From Phocoena phocoena (lineage: Eukaryota > Chordata > Mammalia > Artiodactyla > Phocoenidae): a DNA stretch of 64,000 bases. A model generated the notes under the pieces. It did not search any database. It saw only the letters and a program-made list of their open reading frames with translations, and was not told the DNA's origin. Shown here piece by piece: positions 1 through 10,510 of the stretch; position 1 is the stretch's first letter; each line of letters begins with the position of its first letter. The stretch is from NCBI RefSeq assembly GCF_963924675.1, contig NC_089224.1:48341158-48405157 (forward strand), written 5' to 3'. A program made the translations under genes and the position numbers.

Positions 1-1882
1 CTAACTGGTTACTAGTCTTCCGTGCATTCTTAACTTGGACATTATGAAGAGGCAGCAATGTCATTTTTTGCTAAGCCAATAATTCCTGAGAAGATTAAGC
101 TCATGGTTCCCTCATTCCTTAGTATTAAGTACTTGAATCATCTGACTCCCCTATTAAGTGAATCATAAGAAATGAGGACTTGGCAGGAAGTAAATGGAGT
201 CCAAACTGGAGAACTTGGGGGTAAGGGAAGTATGAGTGGGCAGCATGGAATGGGGGGTAGAGGAGGGAAGAGGGAAGCGGCAGCAGATGGAAAAGCATGG
301 AGAAGAAAGAAGATGGGGACAGTGGCCTCTGCAGCAGGAGAAGTGAGATGATTCCTCCTCAGGACTCTCTGATCCCCTTGAACTGATGCTGTCCATTCCT
401 TCGTCAGGTGCCATCCACTCATGGTACAGGGATAGGTGGGGTGAGAAAGCAAGACATCTCAACATTATTATCAGGCCAAGTAGGGGGACCGGTGGAAGGG
501 ACCATAAGATGCGTGGGGTCAGAGGGAGAGAAAAGTGCCTTTGAGGCGGCACTTGTGACTTTTGTTAATTTTCTATTCTGTTCACCTCCTTCTATGATAA
601 CCACTTGTTCCCCAGCCAACATTGGGAATCTCTTCTCTAGTGGAACTTCTTTTCTACCTTTAAATATGTTCATATTTCTTATTTAATGAAAAATCATCTG
701 ACTCTGCCACTCCTTTTCTAGCACGGTTTATTCTGCTTTTTTCCCCAGACTAAGAAGAAATCTGAGGTCACTACTTCAGTACCTAAGTTCAAAAGAATGG
801 TCTTTTTTCTTCCCACATCCCTCACCCCTTAGCACCTTATTTTTTTCCCAACTACAATTAAACTCTTGCTCCAATTGTCCTCTTTACTAGGTTTATCGAT
901 GAAAACTTTCTAGCCAAACCCAACAGCTCTTCTCTGCTGTAAGTCTGGCAGCCATTATGGTCCATAGTAATGAGTAGCCACTGAATACAGTTAAATGCAG
1001 TGTACTGAGTGAGAAGGACAACATGAGGAATTATTAAGCAGATACTTCATCCTCATGGAAAAAATGTGACAAAAGTTAAGTGAGTGCAAACAATTTTAAT
1101 ACAGGGATTGAAACAGTACTGGGCTGGGAGGAAAAGGAAAGGTACATTTAGTCCTCCGCCAAGAAATCCCATAATGGGGGGCTGAGTCAATTGTAGGAAA
1201 ATTGTGTGAGTTGCCACGCAAGAGGGCTGGCCAAAGAGACAGGCCTGTTCCTTCTCTCTTGATATGCGTGGCAAACTGGGATTTTCTTTCTCCTTCCATT
1301 TCTCCATTAACTCTTCTATTTTGTTGGTCCCTCTTCCTTTTAGTTCCTCACATTTACATTTGGACATTATAGCAATACCTGAAACCTAACAGGTGAAAAA
1401 AAAAAAGGAAAAGGAGTGGCATAGGAGAGGCGAGAAGGCCTTTATCCAAGGCAAAGAAGGCTTTCCTTGCTTGCAGTGACATCACTGGTGAAGGCACCAT
1501 CAACTCCCTTGTTTCTCAGCAAACTGGAACCCTTCATAATACTCCTTTCATCCTGCATATTCTGTGTCACTGGGTCCCCTTGCTTTGTCTGCCATAACAT
1601 TGTTTCTATATGATTCTTTCCCAGTTTCCTAAACCACTTGAGATTAGGTTGCTACAAATTCCTAGTTATCTTTCTTAATCTCACAACTGATCAGATCATC
1701 CTTTAAAAGCCATCCTTTTAAACCATTTAAAATCATTCTCATCTTACAGTGACTTACCAAATATACAGTGACTCTTGAGGTTCAAATACGACCTGGAAAA
1801 TAGTTTGAATCTGTTGGGAATATGTTCTGAAAGGAATAGAAAACCTGAACAATAGTAGCTTTATTGATTTTGTCCAACAAAA
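1..1882. other. Unique sequence, no gene recognised
   Basis: I see no gene or recognisable repeat here. Open frames on both strands are at most about 130 codons, low in complexity, and lack convincing splice sites. Part of it (about 150-560) is purine-rich on the plus strand, which explains the longer minus-strand frames full of Pro, Ser and Leu. Confidence 0.5.
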
Positions 1883-2267
1883 AAACCTTGGAGGACTTCC
1901 CTGGTGGTGCAGTGGTTAAGAATCTGCCTGCCAATGCAGGGGACACAGGTTCGAGCCCTGGTCTGGGAAGATCTCACATGCCGCGGAGCAACTAAGCCCG
2001 TGTGCCACAACTACTGAGCCTGCGCTCTAGAGCCTGCGAGATACAACTACTGAGCCCACGTGCCACAATTACTGAAGCCTGCGAGCCACAACTACTGAGC
2101 CTGCGTGCCACAACTAGTGAAGCCCGCGCACCTAGAGCCCGTACTCTGCAACAAGAGAAGCCACTACAATGAGAAGCCCGCACACCTCAGCGAAGACCCA
2201 ATGCAATGAAAAATAAATAAATAAATAAAATTTATTTTTAAAATCAATAAAAAAAGAAACCTTGGAG
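1883..2267 (+). mobile_element. CHR-type tRNA-derived SINE, long form, with TSD
   Basis: The element body runs from about 1894 to 2256 and is flanked by an exact 11-bp duplication AAACCTTGGAG (1883-1893 and 2257-2267). It opens with GACTTCCCTGGTGG. A pol III A-box-like GGTGCAGTGG follows, then a canonical B box GGTTCGAGCC at 1948-1957. The body contains four or five degenerate copies of a CCACAACTACTGAGCC unit, which marks the long CHR-1-like form. The tail is AAATA-rich. Such elements are retroposed by L1 machinery. Confidence 0.93.
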
Positions 2268-4461
2268 AAGGCAATACAGATATGGTACAATGACTCAGTG
2301 GTCCCTGGTCCCTTTAATTTCTTCAGCACTTTTTATCTAAATATTCATTATACCCTTCATGTCTGTGGTTAGATAATTCTTGTGTATATTACACATAAAA
2401 TTAAAATAGGAAGTATATAAAGCAGGAATAATCTACTTTTAAAGTTTGTGTTTAGTGCAGTACTCGAGGTAAGAGGTACGCAATAAATACATGTTGAATA
2501 ATAAAACCTTCTAGGAATAGGGTTATATAAATGTTCTAAGTTGGTCAAGCGTTTCCTCCTTTCTTTGAAGCCATGCATTGAGTGTTTCTATGTTTTTACA
2601 TTTTCTTCTGTATCAATTCTTCCTCAGAACATACTCTAAATATTTCCTCAGTCTGGTAAAAATGTAGCACTGGACATCTGTGAAGGGGTTCATAAATTAT
2701 AGTGAGAGGAATCTAGAAGCGTCTTCTCCAAGAACCAAAGGTCACTCTCATTTACCACTGGAGAATATTATAGCTTCCAAAATCTTACTTCTTTTCTCCA
2801 AAAATCATTGTGAAAATTAAATCACAAGAGGGTTCTGCAAGTTTAATGTTCTCCTCAACACTGGACACACATGGCACGATGAATTTCTGGGCACCACCTC
2901 CCATGAAATGTTTACTTTATATTACATTTGATCTGTTAATAATCACAATTCACACAGTTAACTTGATAACATTTCTTCAGTACATTTGAAGAAACTGAAA
3001 TATAAAGTTTTTGCCCAGATCAGAGAACAGCTTAATTTAAAATTGTGCCTTCTTGAGATGTTCCAATTAACAGCATTTTCAATAACAAAGTTCAAGGAAA
3101 CAGGTCTTTCAGGAACACCATTATTGATTTATTAAAATATAGAAGAAAGAAGCAGAATAAGTCGTAAGAATAGAGAGGGCAGCAACCAAGAATCCATGTA
3201 TTCCTGTTAGAAAAGTTAAACAATTACTTTTAAGCACAAAGACAGTAAGATGAGAAAATAAAATGACCATTAAAAATATACCACTTTCAGGAACGACTAA
3301 ACCATCGATATCAAATATCATGATTCCAGTACAGTTTCCTTCACCACAAATAGATATTAACTGCATTTACCATGGGGCCAGTTATACAATTATGACTAAA
3401 ATAACAATAAAGTTTCCACTGCAAGATCCTACGATTTCCTTTGATAACTCTCTCCTTTCGAATGTTGTATTGTAACTTCAAGAAACGTAGAGAGGCAATA
3501 GGAGCTGAATAAAATATTTCAAGAAATAAAGACAAGTCTCTGGAATAATAAGCTTCACAAGGCCCTCGAAGAATTGATGCCAGTTGCCACAATTATTTGC
3601 AGTCCTTAAGTGACATCTTAATAAGCAGGCCTGTACATTCATAGAAGCTGGGTCTCAGTGCTGGGAACTGCATTTTAAGCTGATAATTAGATTCAGGGAA
3701 GAAGGCTTCCTGCCAAGGCTGGAGCCCTTAAGTATTTTTTTGAATTTAGGGTTCTGATGCTCAGCTAAGAGGCCTCTCTCTGGTCCCAGGTAACAGGCCA
3801 CTTCCTCCAGACTGTGGGCTCAATCTGCTAGGCTCCCTGACTGAGGTTTGTGCCTCCAGGGACTGAGGAAAACCAAGGCCTAGTATGGGTGTGTTCTCTG
3901 TTGCCAGAGAAACCACCAATCTCCAAGTCATGGTGTCTGGGCCTCCTAGCAAAAGCAGGCCTGTCCTCCTCAGCCCCTTGGGCGGGGAGGCCTGATAAGA
4001 GCAGGGCCTCTGGAGACCTGAGGCCTACTCAACGCAAGCTCCTACGAGTAATTTTCTGAGAGTGCATGGGAGGGAGGGACAAGCACACAAGCTAACTTCT
4101 TTTTCCCCTCACCCCCATCTGTCAGGCCAGATGACTGTCTGGCAGGCAGCCACCGAGGCAAAATATCAAGGCCTGTTCATAAGCGTTCCTCACGGAACCC
4201 ACTCCCCAACTGGCATCTTCCAGCAGAAATATATGACCAAAATATTTCTTTTGGAGTCCTCTCCTGTTCCCTTTACCACTGTAAAAACGATTATAAGAGG
4301 ATAATTTTCATCTGCTTATTTGTAACATCATCCCAGATTTCATGTGGAAATTTGGATTGTTTTGACACCTGCAGGCAGGTTAATAAGAAAAATGAGTAGG
4401 CTCATTTGCCCTAGGGGTGTGTCAGAGCAAAACCCACCAGTACTCTGGAACGGCAAAGACA
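2268..4461. other. Unique sequence with one weak exon candidate
   Basis: I see no recognisable repeat here and no gene I can support. Weak candidate exon on the minus strand at 3282-3360: 79 nt after a CAG acceptor, ending at a G|GTATAT donor. It encodes a frame with GEGNCTGIMIFDIDGLV. The acceptor has a poor pyrimidine tract, so I keep it only as a lead. Confidence 0.35.
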
Positions 4462-4480
4462 TAGCGCCACCTGGTGGTGG
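4462..4480 (-). promoter_or_regulatory. Candidate CTCF binding site
   Basis: Read on the minus strand, the core is CCACCAGGTGGCGCTA. It fits the published CTCF core consensus CCASYAGRKGGCRSTR at every position. It lies in non-repeat sequence, so it is not a by-product of a SINE. The motif orientation is minus. Whether it is bound cannot be read from sequence. Confidence 0.6.
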
Positions 4481-5934
4481 GTGGTCAGAACTGTTCTTTG
4501 CGGTCTTGCCATGAACACTGAGGAGAAGTCACAGTGTGTTCAACCAAAGAGATGGGTTTTAAACCGAATAAAATAAATTTATTTTAAAAAATTAATACGC
4601 AATAAAAATTCTTTTGGTCAAATTTCAAAGAACAATTGTAATTCTTCAGCAGGACCCCCATGAATTATTTAATGGGTTCAAATCCAGAGAAGGCTGTCGC
4701 TTAGACTCAGGGCCAGAAATTAATTCTTATGTAAATAGCTGAATTCTCTCCTTGTTCAAGGACAATCAATAAAAGCCTGGCTTGAAATCTGGTTGAAATA
4801 GTCACTCTAATTAACAAGATAAAGGATAAAATTCAGACAAGCATAATAACAGCCCTCTGTTTAAAGTACTAGAGTGTGCTGGTCACAATGACAGCTCCTA
4901 ATCTCCCCCACTGAAAAGTGACTTCCATGGAATAAAGTCAGCTTAGATGGATTTTCCATTTAAATGGTCAAGGATTAAAAGGAGTTGGTTAGACAAGCGT
5001 AACTCATTCACATAACATCGCACTTAAAATACACACACACATCATGATATCCTTACAAAAATAAGCCGTCTTCTTATTCACTGGAATTTAAAAGCAAGAG
5101 CAGACACTAAACCTTTGATTAATATATGACATAGTTCGAAGTCTATTCATTCCCGTAAATTTCTGAGCTTCTGTGACTATTGTATCGCACTATGCAATTT
5201 GCAGGGCTGGATCCCCTCAGAGGTTTTACTTCTACAAAAACATACACTTCATTCGAAACCTGACCCAGCGCATTCCTGTTCTAGATAGATTCATTATGAC
5301 AACCTTTAATTGGGCACCCTGCCAAAATGCAGCCAGTTTAACAGGGCTGTTTAAATGCAACACATAGACTAATATGCTTATTTGACTTACTTGTTGAAAA
5401 TGATTTATTGAATAATAGTTGATAGAGAGTACAAAACTTTTCAAAGGGCAGTTCTCCCAGAGTTGAAAAGTCCACAAAACTGGGCTGCATAAAAGAAGGA
5501 ATTTGAGAAGTATAAAAAAAATTCCATACCTTCCAAACAGTTCTGTAATAGAGTAGAAGCCATGTATAATTCTGGGAACTTAAAGAGTTAATTCCTAAGA
5601 GAAAATATTTCCTATGAGGCTTTTACTCTGTACAGTTGAGGAACCTATGGGCGCAGAAAATGAGAAGGGCATACATATTTCAAACTATATCATATCCCTA
5701 ACTTTTAAATTAATTTTTTAAAATAAAATGGGGGGAAAATGGCATTCAGTCTTGCCCTCTGGAGTAGTATAAAGACTCCTTAGGTTCACAGGATCTGGCT
5801 CGATATAAAGATTTATATTTTGTTGGCAGTTATCTTGAGAAAAATCTTATATAGACATCTCCTGGCCTCCTATAGAGCAAGCTTAGATCAACTGGGAACT
5901 TTGCTGCTTTGCAAATTACAATGGCAAAATTTAC
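4481..5934. other. Unique AT-rich sequence
   Basis: No gene, RNA or recognisable repeat seen. The open frames at 5173-5477 overlap on opposite strands and have no coding character. Confidence 0.5.
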
Positions 5935-6151
5935 CTACTAAACATGCTTTGAAAGCTAATGAAATTATAGCACAGAAAATTTCAATGTAGCTATTCACAG
6001 CCATTTGAAGAGCAATTTCCTCTATGATCTCCCTCAGAGCAATGCTCTTCTGCCTCCCACTCTCCCACCTCTGGTGGAGGTAATACACAGTTGAGCCTGG
6101 CAAGTCCGAAGTGGAACTAATTCCTTCCTCGTAACGCCTGTCTTCAATTAG
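5935..6151 (-). CDS. Possible 217-nt internal coding exon, unidentified
   Basis: On the minus strand a CTATTTCTCACCAG acceptor precedes position 6151, and a TAG|GTAAAT donor follows position 5935. The frame starting CTA ATT GAA stays open through all 72 codons. An in-frame TAA lies in the upstream flank, so the frame begins near the acceptor. The predicted peptide starts L-I-E-D-R-R-Y-E-E-G and contains STVYYLHQRWESGRQ, followed by a charged, helix-like stretch, then a hydrophobic end. A stop-free run of this length is expected by chance in a few percent of frames, so this is a lead only. Its phase (0 to 1) does not fit directly with the other candidates. I do not recognise a family. Confidence 0.25.
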
Positions 6152-6258
6152 CTGGTGAGAAATAGAAATGATTTACTTAAGATACGGCTTTCCCCACTTA
6201 CTCAAGCCTATTATCATTCTCATCCAAGCATCACTCAGCCACTAATTGCCTTGGGAAG

Positions 6259-6362
6259 CTGTACTGCAGTGGTAAAGAGCCCAAACTTGCTAACATAGTG
6301 AGCTAAGCAAGTTACTTAATCTTCCTACACCTCAGTTTCCTCACCTGTCAAACAATGTTCAT
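6259..6362 (+). repeat. MIR SINE fragment
   Basis: The segment from AGTGGTAAAGAGCC through GCAAGTTACTTAATC and CCTCAGTTTCCTCACCTGTCAAA matches the 5' half and CORE of the MIR consensus. It is diverged and truncated at the 3' end. Confidence 0.75.
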
Positions 6363-6690
6363 TTCTGCTTCAAATTCTAAGCGTGAATATTGAAAGAAAA
6401 CAAACACGCTAACAAGATTTAGGGCTGCCTGGCTCGTAACAGTGTCCAATGAATTAATCATCGTCATGTAAACAGGTGAGTAAACATATAAACAAATAAC
6501 TACAAAACAATGAAATAAAGAAATCATAAAAGGTATGTATAAGACACAGTGAAAGCACCAAGGAGGGGTTAACCCATGAATCACCTCTACAATATCCCTG
6601 AATCCGTCAGAATAGCTTTGGCAACAAAGTATTCACTACCTCATGGGACAGCTCTAATTCCTGCACTATTTTCCTTTAAAAATAAGGCTT
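6363..6690. other. Unique sequence
   Basis: Nothing recognisable. The minus-strand frame at 6348-6584 overlaps the MIR and looks like chance. Confidence 0.45.
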
Positions 6691-6924
6691 AAAAGTCTCC
6701 ATGATAAGGCTTCCCTGGTGGCGCAGTGGTTGAGAGTCCGCCTGCCGATGCAGGGGACGTGGGTTCGTGCCCTGGTCCGGGAAGATCCCGCATGCCGCGG
6801 AGCGGCTAGGCCCGTGAACCACAACTACTGAGCCTGCACGTCTGGAGCCTGTGCTCTGCAACGGGAGAGGCCACAACGGTGAGAGGCCCGCGTACCGCAG
6901 GAAAAAAAAAAGTCTCTATGATAA
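6691..6924 (+). mobile_element. CHR-type SINE, short form, with TSD
   Basis: The body is 6708-6907, starting GGCTTCCCTGGTGGCGCAGTGG. It is flanked by a 17-bp duplication with one mismatch (6691-6707 AAAAGTCTCCATGATAA; 6908-6924 with C to T). The A box is TGGCGCAGTGG and the B-box region reads GGTTCGTGCCC. The body lacks the repeated CCACAACTACTGAGCC units of the long form and ends in a short A run. The frames spanning it at 6676-7000 are SINE-derived, not genes. Confidence 0.93.
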
Positions 6925-8569
6925 AAAATAAAATAAAAGCACACAGCATTGTAAACCAACTATACTTCAATTTTAAATTAATAAATAAAAGCAAAAACAA
7001 AATCTCTAAAAGTTGTCCTCCATTGATTTTTACCCATTTGTCCCCTTTCTTATCCAGTAAAAGTCAAATTCATCTTCTACATGACAGCTATGTGGAAGAT
7101 AGTTACCGTGTTCCCAGACAACAACTTCTCATCTAAGGTCACTAGTGTAGTTCATATTTTCATGGACCAATGAGAAAACAAAACTGGCAAGCCAAATGGA
7201 AAGACTCCATAGGCTTCAATTTCCTAAGAAGTGTTAAGTACCAATGCCAACCAATTCCTAATGATGCTGGCACCTACGGTTAAGAGGACACCTGAAGGAT
7301 GCTCTGACTTCAGTAGCCAAGTTAACATATTAGAGACTTTACATGGGATGGGGGTAGGGGAGCCAGAGAAGGTAGTAGGAATGCCAACTATTTATCATCA
7401 CTATTAAACAGGCTGTGAGCTCTCCTAGGTCTTTTTTATTTTTCAAGTTCGGGATCACAGTTTGTTCATCCTGTGCTCCCCTGCACCTAGCTGCCACGAT
7501 GAATGTTTTTTTTTATCATATATTTTATACACTCTACAGTATCCACCATAATCTCAAATTCTTAAATTTCTGTAACATAAGCAATAGATATCACAGAAAA
7601 TGTATAAATGACATTTTAAAATATTTATTGAAGCATAGGATAAATACACTGCCTAATTATACACCATATATTCTTCTTTCTTTCAGAATGACAAACAAGA
7701 TAAATTATATCTATGAGTTAGCAAATGAGGTCCCGCTCAGCTGTGAGCATGACTGTTCATTTTCCTTCCTTCCTTCTTTCCTATTGCTATACTTACTGGA
7801 TAATTGTAAATTACAAAATTATTACTTGATCCTTGCTACAAGTGAAAAAACCCCAGATATATTTTTAAAAGTTAATAAATTCTAACTTTCCTCATACACT
7901 TGAGAAACCAAATAATCGAGCTGCTCCTTTCATGTTTCTCTATGCTCCTATAAATGAATACATATATTTAAATTTCTTTTTCTTTTCCTTTACTTTTGAT
8001 CCAAAACAGAGACCATGTTATATACATTTTGGGGCAAGCTTATTCTTTTATTTATTATTATTATATTTAGCTATTTAAACCCCTTACATCACTAAATAAA
8101 TAACTTAAAGAATAAATAATCCCCAACATGAATGCATGGGCAGGCTGTAGTTAAACTTTAGTTCTTTGATTAGATCTAATATAGTTTTTCACAGAGCATC
8201 AATATTTTAAATGTATTTCAAGTATTTAAAGTATAAATACTTTAATTAACTTCAGGGTTCCAGGGATGAGGAGAAAAGCCATGTTTTTACCATCTTCTCT
8301 GAGGAATGGACTCCACTAAGAGGAGTTACTAGAAACAGGCTGATGACAAGGGCTTCCTGTTTACCTAGAACTCTGCATGGACAGAAAGCAGTTAGGCCTG
8401 AGGTTGAGTTGCTCATCACTCCAACGTGAGTCAGTAACTCGGAACATGACATAACAGTTGCTGATGAAAAGGCAGCATGGTGGCTCAGAGGCATCCTTGC
8501 TCTCAAGAGATGACTACTGCTGCTTATAATTAAGTGATTTCCATCGAAATATTCCAGAGTTAGATGTGG
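6925..8569. other. Unique AT-rich sequence
   Basis: No gene recognised. About 7415-7505 faintly resembles an L2 3' end (CTCCTAGGTC to GTGCTCCCCTGCACCTAG), but too weakly to call. The 156-codon plus-strand frame at 7415-7885 is AT-driven (rich in Phe, Ile, Tyr and Asn), with no splice or start context, and I reject it as a gene. The minus-strand frame at 8252-8506 is also unsupported. Confidence 0.5.
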
Positions 8570-8658
8570 GATCTAGTCAAAAGTCTTTGCTCTCAGTCCT
8601 GATTTCACCATTCATCAGTTATGGGACACTGGGCAACTCCATCCTTCACTAATCAATA

Positions 8659-8701
<43 letters not shown>

Positions 8702-8832
8702 TGTCTTTGTATGTGTGTACTATATAGCAATAGGAGACACTGCTGACATGATGCGAGGATAATACCTATATCCCAGGATGACCAAGAAGATCAAAGGACT
8801 GGCTGCAATGAAAAGTGCTTTGTAAACTGAAA
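8570..8832 (+). repeat. MIR SINE split by a TG microsatellite
   Basis: The left part resembles the MIR CORE (CAGTTATGGGACACTGGGCAAC). The right part resembles the MIR 3' region (GGATAATACCTATATC to AAAGTGCTTTGTAAACTG). The two are separated by the TG array, which seems to have grown inside the old SINE. Confidence 0.6.
8661..8704. repeat. (TG)n microsatellite, about 20 units
   Basis: A perfect TG run covers 8661-8700 and continues as GTGT after a one-base phase slip. It lies within the MIR remnant. Confidence 0.97.
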
Positions 8833-8974
8833 TGGGATCCCACATCCAAACTATATAAAGGGATCCTTCTCAAAATCCTCATCTTATGGACTTTGTAAAC
8901 ATGTTTGCAGCTGGTTTTTTTTTTAACAGCACCATTCACAAAAAATATTGCAACAAAATTGTCCTACAGTCTGT

Positions 8975-9110
8975 CAAAGGGGTTGATGGTGTATAGTCTA
9001 CTTCTATGGTAGAGAATATTATCCCCATTTTACAACTGCTAAAACTAAATCTTAGGTGACATGACTAGTAGGTGTTTGAGCTGGAACTAGATTACAGGGC
9101 TTCAGCATCT
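8975..9110 (-). repeat. MIR SINE fragment
   Basis: ATTATCCCCATTTTACAACTG and TAGGTGACATGACTAGTAGG are the reverse-complement MIR CORE signature, well diverged. Confidence 0.65.
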
Positions 9111-10029
9111 ACAGAATCCAGAGCATTTCCAATATTTACTCACATGACCCCTTCCCACTCCAAATCTCATGGGATGCAGAGAAGACTATGAAAAAAATCA
9201 CCTCAAGCAGATTTATGGCATGGTTATAAAAATATGCTTGAACTTTGGGTCTTTTTAATAAGAAACAGATGGTGGTTGTTTTTTCTCTTACTAGCTCTTC
9301 CATAGACCAGGACAACTCTCTCCCTCCTGTACCCTGTAAGCCAAAGGAAAAAACAACCTACAGTCCACCACCATATCAGCCATTCTTCATTGCTTCCAAT
9401 TCCAGGTACTTTTCCTGCCCAGAAACAGAGGCCAAACTGTCCACAGGTTACATGGACAAGTGATACTTGAATTTTTAGCTCAAGTATTTATTCATAACTT
9501 AAAATTCTCACTTCAGATTCTATAAGCATTCTGACATATCACATTGTGAGAAAGGCATATGTAACTCTGATAATAAACACTTATTTTATGATCTCTTTGA
9601 ATTAATCCTAGAATAAATATCAAATTCTCAAATAATTCCAAGATCTGTGGTCAAACATATCCAACGCTACATCAATGATTATGAGATGTTTTTCATGACT
9701 GTTATTACATAGACCGCTATCTTCTTGCACAGAATATATTTTACATGATATACCCTCTTCTTGTGGATTCAGAGTGATAACTATGAATACCATTTACTGT
9801 TCAGTTATGCCTTCAGGGATTATTCTGTGTATAAGCCTACTGGTTTCTGAGATAACTTGTTTCTGACAGTTATGTGATATTTTTGAGCTCATATCTTTTG
9901 TTCTTGTATCTCGTATCTTTTATGTTTCCATATCTTTTGTTTTCTTACCTGTCAGTTGTCTCTTCTCTTGTTGCAATCAAAACCTGTTTCATGTAGCAAT
10001 ACCTCTCTTTTATAGCTTAAGAAACAAAT
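9111..10029. other. Unique AT-rich sequence
   Basis: Nothing recognisable. The plus-strand frame at 9245-9463 has no supporting splice or start context. Confidence 0.45.
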
Positions 10030-10510
10030 TGTGTTAGCTTGCTATGCTGTGTAACAACTACCACAAACTTAAAGGCTGAAAACAATACACATTCATTATC
10101 TCACAGTTTCTGTGGGTCAGAGGTCTGGGTATGGCTTAGCTGGGTCCTCTGCAAGGCTGCAAAGTACCAGTCAGGGTTGGCTTCTCATCTGGTGGCTCAT
10201 CTGGGGAAGGGTCCACTTCTGGGCTTATAGGTTGTTGGCAGAATTCATTTCCTCTGTCTATAGGACTCATGATGGCTTGTTTCTTCAAAGCCAGCAAGAA
10301 GGAGAGCAAGACTCTCAAGTAAGTCCTCTAGCAAGGTGGAATCTTATGTAACATAATCACAGGAATAACATCCTCTCGCTTTTGCCATGTTCTACTAGCT
10401 AGAAGCAAGTCACTGGTCCTGCCCAAATTCAAGGGAAAGGAATTATACAAGGCCATAAACACCAGGAGTTAGGGAACATGGAGGTTACTTTAAAATCTGA
10501 CAACCACACC
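10030..10510 (-). mobile_element. Old mammalian LTR-like repeat, probably MaLR/ERVL type
   Basis: The stretch from GTAACAACTACCACAAACTT through TCTCACAGTTTCTGTGGGTC and GGCTTAGCTGGGTCCTCTGC to CTAGAAGCAAGTCACTGG and TCTGACAACCACACC matches a common mammalian interspersed repeat. It looks like the reverse complement of an old LTR. The exact family is not certain. The overlapping frames at 10039-10351 are repeat-derived. Confidence 0.5.

Noticed and set aside
7415..7885. 156-codon plus-strand frame
   Set aside because: AT-driven composition, no start context, no splice sites, no recognisable domain.
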